From Phoenix dactylifera (Eukaryota > Streptophyta > Magnoliopsida > Arecales > Arecaceae): a stretch of 64,000 nucleotides of DNA. Positions 35,913-47,900 of the stretch are shown one piece after another (the stretch's first letter is position 1; every line of letters begins with the position of its first letter). The translations under genes and the position numbers were made by a program. Below the pieces are notes generated by a model. That model saw only the letters and a list, made by a program, of their open reading frames with translations. It ran no database searches and was not told the origin of the DNA. The stretch is from positions 17,487,646 to 17,551,645 of the forward strand of contig NC_052399.1 of the NCBI RefSeq assembly GCF_009389715.1. Direction: 5' to 3'.

Positions 35913-38900
35913 TCCCCCCCCTGCCAGTTTACCATTTTGAATGCTAGAACCATCCCGGTCCGCCGCCGGCATGGCTAAGTGCGCCCTGAATCGGGTGGTT
36001 CGGGACAATTCCGCATTCCTTCGTTTTCTTTACACACAAGTACATAAAGGTAATCGACATGCCAACATGCAGCGGGTTGAAATATTTGAATAATAAGGGG
36101 GAGGGGGGGTGTTACAGAAATCAGCAGCTAAATGATTTCATAAGAGCAGGAACAAGTACACCAGCGTACATAATCAGCCCAAACTTACAAACTAAGAAAA
36201 AAAACATAGTTAGTTAATGTACTAAAATCACAGCATGATACGAAGATAAAATATTTTAGCAAGTGTTATTTAGAACAAGAAGACCAAAAATGTTAAGTAT
36301 GAGCAGAGTATCTGCTTGTTTATAGCTAAACAATGTGCATATATGGTGGCATCATTCATGTATTATAAAACAAAATTAAAAATGAAAGGAAAGCGAGAGA
36401 GAGGGGAAGAGAGACTAAATACATACAATTAGCACTATGTGATCATGAGGTTATCTCCTTCAGATACATGATGCTAACAGGAAAAACATTAACATATAAC
36501 TAGATTATCAAGGGAGCTAATTTATATTTAGGAGAACAGTGGGCAAAACAATATACAGCTAGAAGATAAGGATGACACCTGCACAAGTCTCGACAACATA
36601 AGTGCAACATAAAAGCGTTTGCAGACACGAAGAGTCTCTTCACTAGAAATTGTGCTAGTTTCAGTGGCTACACTCCGTGTTTGCAGTCTGTTGTGCAGCA
36701 TTTTCTTTCTCCCTCTCAGTTTTTCTTGAAGAGCCATCGGGGCACCATGGGCCATGCGCATCAAGAAAGGTTCCACCACCCCAACTCGATTTCCAACTGA
36801 CTGCAATCCACAGGTTTCAGAGAAGACATTAGTGGCTCTTTGAAACAGAAAGCACTTGACAGACCAGAACCAATTGAATCAAATGAAATGTTGCCACCCA
36901 TGTTTTAAGCTCATGCTTGACAGTACTCAAATTTGTGTTTGTCAAGTCATAACAAGTAACAGGGACCAAAGTTTCCTGCTTGATAAAGAGTCTCAGAAGT
37001 TTTCTCGGCCATAACAGACTCTTCATGTTTTTTACGATAAACAGTAAATTGATGGCACATCAGACCTCAACCTTGCAAGTCAAGAATATCAACAAAAATG
37101 TTGTAGCATGATAATATAACTAACAGGAAGTCAAATGCACCTCTACAAAAACTTTGCACAGTACGTGTCGGTAATGGAATAGTGTAGTTCTAATGTAACA
37201 TTAGAAGCATAGCTAGAATGCTATAAAAATGCACAAAATCACTCGCAAGAGCTAGTGGCCCAGCATGTATAATACAAGGCTATAGCCCCTCAGATATAAG
37301 ACACCAATACAGTAATTAAGAATACGCTGGATCTGCAGAAACAATACAAAGATACATAGCCCAGTACATGCTGGTGTCTTTAACTTTCCGTCATTCACAA
37401 AGGAAATGAGGCAATGTAGTCAGTAAACACATGCATGTAATCCGTAACTGTGACAACAGGCCATAATTGCAGTAGCACACAATAAGTATATGCTAGTGCT
37501 AAAACCCACAAGGCCTCAACCATTGTTTACTTAACCCCCATATGCTCCAACCATGCTAGCCAAATCCAGAAAAAAAAGGTGTTTTGATACTTGTATATGT
37601 GATTTTGGAAGAAACAAAGACCATGTATCAAAAACTTTCCTACTCTATTTCTTCATAGCATTGCTTTTTGATCACATCTAAGTTTTGTCCGATGGAGTCT
37701 TAATTCTGACTGAAAGCTAAGGACAAAGGGAGAAGAAGGGAGAGCAAGGATCACTGGGGGACGCTAACAACCCTACCCAGGAGCTGGAGCTAGTTTAAAA
37801 GACTCAGCCTAAAGACAAGGCAAGAGAGAGAATTATATAGTGACTCATCAAGGCTTCTTCGACTTACATGGTATAAATGTGAGTTTGTGCACACAAAAAT
37901 GAACACATGCAACCTTAGCAAGCTATCAGAATATCGTGTTCGGAATCAAAGCAAGGTTTGCAGAGTGAGATGATCACATTACTTGGTCAAGCGCCGATAA
38001 TTCCATAAACCTCTCATAGTATAATTCCCAATCCGGTTCAACTTCAACATTAATAGGAGTTACAAGGTAAACTAAATGCAAATCAGATGCAAGAACAAAT
38101 CCTTCTCTTGCTCTCGACAGATCATATAGGACAACCTGCAGAAAAATAATATGCAAAGTCAAGCAAAAATAAGTAAATTAAGTCTAGGAGAGCACACTGT
38201 AAAATAAAATTGGGCAAAATACAAAACAAGATGAGTCGCAAAATCCCTACAAGGGATTCTTCAGGCGTAAGAGAACTGCCAAAAGCTGCACGTCCAAGAG
38301 GAGTTGTGCTGTACAACTTAGTCTCTTCATTCCATTCAAGAAAATTTTTATGGCATAACCATCGAAGGGAATCTTGAGCTGATTTTACGACTTCTTGAAA
38401 TGGTACAGTAGAATTGAGGAGAGTGCATCTAACATATCGATGAATGTCACTTGCAGTTTGAACAATCCCACCAGCAACAACCTCCATGATTGCTTGAGTC
38501 ATCCCATTTTTATCTTCAGAGAGGCAAGACTGCAAGGGAGGGCAGCTATCATTAAGGATAGCAGCAATTCTTTTGACCTCATCAGGCTTGCATACAAGTA
38601 TCTGATTGGGACAATAAAAAGAATTAGAAGATCCATGCTTCCTTAAAAACATATTGTCAACTTCCAAAAGAGTTTAAAGAACAACCACAAGCTTTAATTG
38701 TGAATTCAACATAATAAAAAATATTTACTTTAGGTAACTAAATCGAGAATAAACTTGTAAAGAAGAGCAGCTTACACTCTCTCCTCTTGCGTCTATTCCA
38801 GTTCGACCTGCACGACCAGACATCTGTCTATAGCGCGTTCCATCAATGAAATCGCGACCAACCCGTGGTTGTCGAAATATCACCCTTCTGGCAGGCAAAT

Positions 38901-41900
38901 TAACTCCAGCAGCCAAGGTAGATGTAGCAGTCAAAACACGTACAAGGCCTTTACGGTAGCATGTTTCAACGATCTCTCGCTCCTCGACCTGTAAGGCATT
39001 CCACAGGAGTAGTTCAGTGAGGACAAAGGAAGCAAATTGGCACCTTTGTGGGATTTGCATTTATTTGTTGAATCACATTCATCAAAATTATCATAGTGAA
39101 ATTCAGATTTCTGACTATACAAGGAAAATGGGAAAAGAATGACACTGTAAATGTGAAGTGAGGTTTAGAAATAATACGGCTGGATTATTGGCACAGATGT
39201 CCCATTGCAATGCAAATTCAGGTTGCCAGTAAGGCAAACCCCAAGGATATCGGAGCTTCAAGCAAACTATATAAAACTAAATACCTAAAATCTTCAATGA
39301 AACTTGCAATATAAGAGGGCCAAAGAAAATAAGGTTACTGAAATCCAGGTATTGTCAAGCAATAGCATGTAAAAATTAGTCACATAATTATTGCACTTCG
39401 ATAAACATGTATAAAGAGAGATATAGTGCATGCATATGGTCATCAATCAAAAAACAGGCAATAAAAGATGAATAATGTGTACATGTGCATTACAGATAAA
39501 AAACATAGGAACTACCGTAAGGCCGGCATGATGATAAGCAACACCAGAAGGCAGTGTTTCTTCTAATATAGGATCTAATCCAGCAGGACACCTCCGCAAG
39601 GCCCCAATGGCAGAGGAAGCATCATTGAACTCACAGTCAACAACTTCATGTCCGCCAGCAGAAAATTTCTTTAAGAACCTAGAGACATGCCTTGCAGTTG
39701 ATTCACATCCTTTTCTACTCGAACAAAATAATAGCACTGAGTGACCTTCTTGAACAACCTGGATCGAGGTGAATACAAAACAGCAAAAGGATTTCATAAA
39801 CAAATTAAAAATAAGATTCAAGAATTTTATGCAGCCAAAGACCTTAATATTATAAACTTAAATTTTCTACAACTCATACAAAATTGCAAATTACCTCATT
39901 GCAGAGTTCCACAATGTGATCTGGGTCTTTACCCCCAAAATCAGCCGTTTTGGGGATCTTTCGAACAACATTCATTTTTTTGTCAAAAATGGTATTCCCA
40001 ACTTTGATATACTCCTCTAGCGGAACTGGTCGGAAATCAGTCTCATAAAGTGCAGCCTGCAAATTCGACAAAGAAAATTGTCAGCAAAGTCTAGAGATGA
40101 AGTTTCTTAAACTGGCAAAAAATTATGAGAATAATCCATAAAGCCAACTACGTATAGTTGAAAGATTTTGGTTATGTTACTGTTTATGACAGTACATAAG
40201 TTGAACATTAGAAATATGTATTGGATGTATCATTTTTCTAGCACTCTTTTACTTCCCCCTGTTATGTTGACAAAATCTTATTGCTCAGAAAATAGTACAT
40301 TGGGCATCCTGTCTTTCCTTTTGAGCAATTCCAGCACTTCAATAGAGACAAGAATAGCTAATCTTTACTTACTTGTAGCCAATCAGCTACAGCTGCTACA
40401 TTTGCCATGGTGGCGCTCATTCCAACAATCTGCAAACCATGAGATGGGTCAGCTTTCCCGCTGCTAGAACCCGAACTTTCTCCACTAGATGATTCTGAGT
40501 TTCCTTCACCAGATGCATAACGAAGCTTTGTCAACATTAGCTCCAGCAGATAACCTCTGTGTTGATCACCAACCTATGATGGCAACTAATTACTTTTAAA
40601 TAATTATAACCAACAAGAGTTACCTCCAAGGTGACAATTTATGACAGCCACCAGAAAAAGACACTCCACAAAGTAGACGGAGGCAAAAGGAAACGAACTA
40701 AGTTACAGTCAGCTACGCACACTATGAACAGAATAACTTCAGTGAAATCATTTATTAATTATTTGAACTAATAGACACTCTGGCATTAAGTGAATAGATA
40801 CTTTTTTCACAAATGTCTTATCTAAAAACTCTAATGAGCATGCCATTCGTCACAATAGTACAAAAGAGAAAATTAAAAAAAAACAGAGAGCTCTAGGTTT
40901 GACCCACAAGTGTGATCTAAAGGCACCAGGCCTGTAAAGAAGAAATACAGCTGCACAAGACTAATGTGTAAATTCTATAACTACAAATTCATGTAATTAC
41001 GAATACTATCGTAATAGTGAAACAATATGAATCACACTTCAAAGGTCACAACTGTAATGAACTAACACAAGTCAACCAATTATGTAGATTCAATTATGCA
41101 ATTACACCTAAAAGATCATGGCTGTAATAACTCGTACTTGTCATAGGAGAACCAACTTGGAGATTCTAATGTTCTATCCTCAAGATTCCCTCATTTATGA
41201 CCAAAATGCCAAAGCCAACCCCAACTTCAGAGTCAAAATGGTCATTGTTTATCAAAAAGATAAAAAAGAAAAAAGAAGTATAGCAGCAAAGGATTGTGAG
41301 AAAGAGAGAGAGCGAGAGTAAAACAGCTTGCCAGTCATCATATGGTATGGCTCGCGGTTGGAAGCAGCCTTAAAAGGACAATGGTTTGTCCAAAATGGTA
41401 GGATTAGAGACCTGCTGTTATGCAAAGTGTTTGGGGAACGTTTTGGGCCTCCTAGGCAATGTAGTTCGGGTTGCTATTTTGACAACGAATAGAGTTGAAT
41501 TGTCCTGTTTCACATATATGCTTAGCTGGGGGAGAGAGACATGAGGACTGTGTTTAAAGATCTTTAGATGTCTTTACATGGGACCTCATGGGAAACTTTT
41601 AAAGAGTTGTAGGCCTGCAAGTCAAAAAAGAATCTCTTTCAAAAACTGATCATTTCTTCAGATTATACACCCTGAGCCAGCAAGAAAAGTGATATCTATA
41701 CATGAAAGTGGAATGTCTTGTAAGAGAAATTCATCCAATTTTCAAGGATCCAAAAAACAATAATCAAGTTACGTTCATCCAATTTTCTTTCCATGTTCCA
41801 TTACATTCTATTGATGCATGTATTCAAGCAAACCAGATAGCACTGATAATCTGGGTCTCCAGATGCTTTGGTTTTTTAGCATGCTTTACCATGGCAGCCT

Positions 41901-44900
41901 GGAACAACTTGCAGTTTTACGGAAGTAAACTGCACCACACATGGTTGACAGAATCAAATAGTTCAAGGGCAAACACAAAAATAAGATAAATATTTTGAGA
42001 CAAAAATATGCTTCAAGCTATACAACCTGTACAGTATTGGATCTACATCTCAAATTATTGCATGTTAGAGAAAATAAATATAAAAGCTATAAGTTTAAAC
42101 ATTTTCGTCTGCTAAAAAGTAAATCTGAAAAGCAGATACAATTAGAAAATGATAAAAATGAAACCTAGATGTAAAAATCATAATTTGAAAATATGTATAA
42201 CTATATGCAAGGAAATAGACAAATAGTAAGCTTTAACTGATCTATGTGGGATTAGTTTTATGCATAGTGCTTCCAATTATCTTATCCAAAGCTAAATACT
42301 TCTCAGTTGTACATTGCCCAAATTATCCCTTTGTTATCCGCCCTCATTCTGAACCCTTCACAGTTCGCACCCTTCAAATCAAGGGATTTATGCCATAAAG
42401 CAAACCTGGTCAGACCATCTCAGAGAGTTTTCGGTCATATAATGTCTATTAATGATACTACTGAGAAGTAGAAAATCCTCCAAGAACTTGATCCTTCATG
42501 ATTTGAACAAACGTGCACTTCAACATTTCCATCCCATTTACATTTTTCTCATATACCATTCTCATTTCTCAATAAACTAACCTCACATAAAAAAGACAGT
42601 CTTATACTTCCAATCAGTGATTCATGAGGATTTCAGGTAGAACAATTTAATGTAGATAACCAAGGAGGGCAAAAGGTGATACATTAAAAAAGAAAAGAAT
42701 ATTAGAGTTGTAAAATTGCATAAAAAAGCTAAGAAACAAGATTCAAGGATGTTTCAATTTACCATATGAAGTTCATCTATCACAATAATTCCGAGTTCAG
42801 AAAGGCGACCTTCTTCTAACAATCTGTTAATTAAAGAGTTTGCCTTCTCTATTGTACATACAGCTACAGAAGTGTCTTTTGGAAGTGATGCACCACCTTG
42901 ATTTCCATAAAAGCTGCGAACATGCTTCCCAAGTGGCTCAAGAAGTAGTTCCAGGTGTTCGGCCTGCAAGAAAAGATAACAGCCATAGCCATTAATAGTA
43001 CATGTAAAAGTTTCTAACTTACAATGGGTCTTTAAGAAACTTCTTGGCTACAATTAAGTCACTAAAAGCACCTTTTCAGCACAAATTGACACATAAGGAA
43101 GTACAAGCAGCGCCATTTTTCCAGTCGATATAACTTGCCTCAACATCAAAATCTCCGCTACAAAACTTTTACCAGCACTGCAGTGCAGCAAAAAGGATAT
43201 GTTATAGAAATGCCTCAAATTTCAAATGCTTGACATGAAAAGCATGCAGGAGATCATACAAAGAATTACTGTGTACAGTTAAAAGGTCTTGAGATAAAAG
43301 TAGGGAAAGATATTGATGGCACATATGGTCACATAATAAGGAGGTTATAAGACACAAGAAATAGCAAACAACAAATTAAATGATATTGCTTACGATCTTA
43401 ACCATGTTTAGGCCAACAGCATAAAAGCGTATCAGATTACCTTGTCAATAAGTTCTGACACCATGCACTAGCTTAGATCAACACAACCATCGTAACACAG
43501 GGAATAAGATTTCTTCAAAATAAAAATGCATTCTTAAGATGAAAACCTTTTGTGATCATATGGACATCTAACCATAAGAAAATAAATGATTAAAGCAATG
43601 CACCCATATATTGGATTTTACAGTTACCAGATATTTAAGATGCATTACATGTTGGGAGATTGATATGTTGTGCTCAAGTTAACAAATTACAATAACCCAA
43701 CCACATAGATTTTATTTTATTCTGCCTGGATCGTATCAATGATCCAGTTTAACAGCAAAAATATTGATTTAATCCACAAAATCATAGACTATAAGTACAC
43801 AAATTATGAAATTATTTAATACATATTGTGAACAACAATCAGCACAGACATCTAGAGTGACTTACGATGCCAGATATCTGAACTGGTAAAAACTATGGTT
43901 TACTTGTTCAAAACAATTGAAATACTGGCAGAAAGCAGTAAAAATATTGCCTAAATTCAAAAACAATTGGATGGAATGACATATCTTATCATGCTCAATG
44001 CAAAGTCTTCTTAGAGTTTTCATATCTATTTGTGCCAGCACATGCCAAGAGTTGGCATGCACAACATGATAAGTCATTATGCCTAACCACAAGTATAACA
44101 CATGATATTTTTATTCCTTGGGTTCATCTAGGTATGCTGAACAAGTGAAAACAAGAAAACAAGTAACAATTGGCAAGGTTGATTCTCATGAACTTTAAAG
44201 TATTTATAACAAATACCTGGTTGATGCACAATAGACTAGATTTCTTTTCTCCAAGACGCCATCTACAAGGAGACATTCGACCTACAAATTCAACCAATCG
44301 AAGTTGTAAAAAAAATATTAAGCTTCTGCTGAGTATCATCATAACATGAATTTGTACAGCCATTTTCAAATTTATTGTCTTCGATAAATCTTATCCAGCT
44401 CTGCAATTATTATGAAATTTGTAGAGAAAATCTGTGACCATACTACAGTGCACTAGAATAAACATGTCAAAATACAAAAAGAGAGAAGCACCATGGCAAG
44501 ATTGAAAATTCAGAAAATCAAAATATAAATCAATATCAATACACATATACACATACATACATGTATATGTGCACAGAAGTACATACTTCATGTGTTAAGC
44601 ATTACAAAAATGTTGGAATGATCCAACAACAAAAATGGAAGCAAACTACATAAACAGTATGGCAAGGTAAAATTTGAAATAAAAACACAAGACACTTTAC
44701 AGATTAAATATTGAGACCAATCAATCAATACATATATAAGTAACTATGTGAATAATGTACTTTAGCATGCATCTATCACACACGCATTTGTGCAAGCATA
44801 ACAGCACCAGCGCATATCGCTACATACATATAAAATCTAACTATAATCGTTTGTCCTATTTATCACCTCCCAATTGCCACCTTCATATCCCCCTCCTCTT

Positions 44901-47900
44901 CTCTCCCTTCCACTCGCCTCCACCACAAAGGGCATGTGTATGTGGTGCCAATCACTTAGCACACTCCAGGACCTCAAACAAAAAGGAATAATGCAAACTT
45001 AATGGAGCAAAAGGAGTAAATAAACCTGCTCAAAATAAATGAAAGTGAAGAAATGGAGAAAGAAGTACAAGAACCAAATTGAATAGATAAGAGGTTAAAA
45101 TGAGCACTAAAAATATTAATAATGTCAAAAGATAAGAGGTGACATGAAGGTAAGATAGGTAGATTTAGAAGAACTGTGTTAACCAGGAAAGCCTAACACT
45201 AAAATCAACCACATTTGTGACTTATGAATGGCAGTATAGACTTATGAATGGTGGTATACGTATAGAAAGATGCCAAATATCTACTTGCACCACAAATGAG
45301 ACAAGAAAGGAATGTCACAGCTAGTTAATTATAATCCACTGTGCATATCTAGCAGCAAAGATAAGCAATTGAACTGAACAGCAATTATGCATAATGAAAG
45401 ACCACATAAAAGGGATAATCCTAATGTATTTTCTATGGATTACTGGTGCTCAAATTGTCAGGTTTTGATTCAAAATTATGCGACTAAGAAGTACTGGAAA
45501 GTTGAAACCATGAAACTATTGATCAGATCAAGTGGTGGAGACCAACTACTGATGTGCCAAATTCTTATGTCTCCAAGGTGCTGATTCAAAGTCAAGTTCT
45601 TTGACAGCATGAAAATTGAGCAAGTGTCAAACATGGCAAATATGTAAGTCCACCAATTTAACCATGCTCATTTACAATGCTAATCATCTCAAGAAGCATT
45701 TATACTTCAACAAAACTATAGACAACAATATGTAATGCAAGAAATCAGTGCTTCTATTGAATTAAAATGTTGGAAAATAAATTGGAACACAAGGCATAGT
45801 CACATGGGTGAGACTACCAATGTGGATGTGTAGTAAATCTTAAAAAAATAGGGTGAAAATGACTAGATAAAAAATGCTGGAATTGCTCTAAAGATAAAAA
45901 ATACGAACTGATATAGATCCTATAACCATGGGTAACAATGTTACAAGGAGAATGCATAAGGAAGGCAACATCAATTTAATCTCTGTTTATGGATCATGAA
46001 AGAGGAGTGAAAGGCCTCAGTCTCCAATAATGGTAGATTTGAGAAACTACTTGAACACACCAAAATAGGAAGAGGAGTGCTCCAGCTATTAAACACAAGC
46101 TATCTTTATAAATCAATTCCCACAAAGTTGGTATAAGGCTTGTAGACAACGTTCGCCGTACCGGTACCGAATCCCGTATCGGTGCCGCACTAGCATAGGC
46201 AAGGTACGCGGTACCGACTGTACCGATGTACCGGTGGGCATCGGTACTGGTACGGTACCGAACCAAACCGAGCCGAACCGGTACTGTACCGATGGGGCTA
46301 AAAGCCAAAAAAAATTGCAGCCGGTACGGACTGGTTGGTTCGGGCCGGTATCGGTTCGGTACGGGCCGGTACCGAGTCGGTATGGGTCGGTACCGGTCGG
46401 TACGGTTCGGTACCGAAATATGTAGCTGTACCGTACCGGTAGGGTCCGGTACCGGTATGTATCGGCCGGTACCGGCCCGTACCGACCGGTACGGCAGACC
46501 ATGAGCATAGGCGTACAGAGTGTCGGTACGGTACGGTATGCGGTATACTAGATGTACCGACACGGCATACCGATACCGGTATCCATCAGTATGGGTACGG
46601 TACGCCCGGTACCGATCGGTACAGCATACCATGCTTGTAGGTGATTATTACTATCAGATAAAGACACAAGGCTAGGCCACGCCAAGTTTTCTTCTGTGCT
46701 AACAAAATAGAAAATTAAGATATCTAGACAACCTTATACATTTTGTTCTTGTCAAAACAAAGGAAAAAAAGGGGAAGATGCAGTGGTCAAAGAAGGGATA
46801 TAAAAAGGAACTGGAGAAAAAAAGCAATTTTAGAAGGAGAAAAACTGGTAACATATGCATAACTGCTAAACTTCAATAACTTTGTGCAGGAAATAAGAAT
46901 GCAACAAGTCAGGATGGCATAATGATTAAACTGGAAAAGAATTCTTCCTAGTGAAATTCAGCAAAGAACTGTCAAGCTATTAGCCAGCAATCAAATGGCT
47001 TTGAATGCATAGGCTTCATTACATGAGAAGATGGATATGATGCTGCTGACAGAACAGGAAGTCAGGAACCTTTCAATGCATAAACTTGTTCAAACTACGC
47101 GCACCCTTCTTATTCTCACCCCCACTCTCATTCTAATTAACGGCCCCCTAAAGGATTCTAGAGTGCCCCTACATAATTGGTACTTATATTCAATAGTTAT
47201 TAGAATATCAATCATCACACTCGGATGTCCATGTTAAGAATATGTATCATGCAAATTCAAGTGATATAATGTGTTATGTAGCCAACTCCTAAAGATAAAA
47301 ATCATAAAAACCTTTTCATTCACCGATAAACAAAGGATAAGACAAGGAAGCCCCTTATCTAGCTCTGAAATTAAGAGATATACAGAAGAAGAAGAAAAAG
47401 AAAAGAAGAAGTTAAGAGAAATAACATTGCAAACACATCAGGAAATTCTGAAAACATTACGTATCACAGTTGTTTTAGCTTCTTTCATGATATGCTGGAA
47501 GAAAAGGAAAATAGAAGCAAACCTGCCAAGGGTAAAGTTTTGATATCCCTTTCTTCATGTATACGCTGCATACTTCAGAAGGAAGCCAATTGGTAAGCTT
47601 CAAATGATCATTCAATAGCATAGAACTGGATGGAGTCGTGGCTTCTTCGCAATAGCCATAAGCAATTGATCTACTATGGGTTTCTTTCTCTGTATCATCA
47701 GCATCACAACGAGGTAGTGGCATATCATGAGATAAACTTTTGTCCTTGTGCATATGCTTGGAGCCATTCCCTTGAATCAGCAAACCACGTGTCCGTTCAT
47801 GTATAGACAAATCAGAACCGTTGTCCACAATGTGTGGCAAATTTCTAGTTGGATAAGATAAATCAGGAGGACTCATATCTGATGACGTGTTTGAAGAAGA

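Noticed and set aside
45994-46632. A 212-codon open frame on the minus strand, and others on both strands
   Set aside because: They are produced by the GGTACCG motif, which lacks stop codons in several frames; the products are Tyr/Arg/Pro/Thr repeats.
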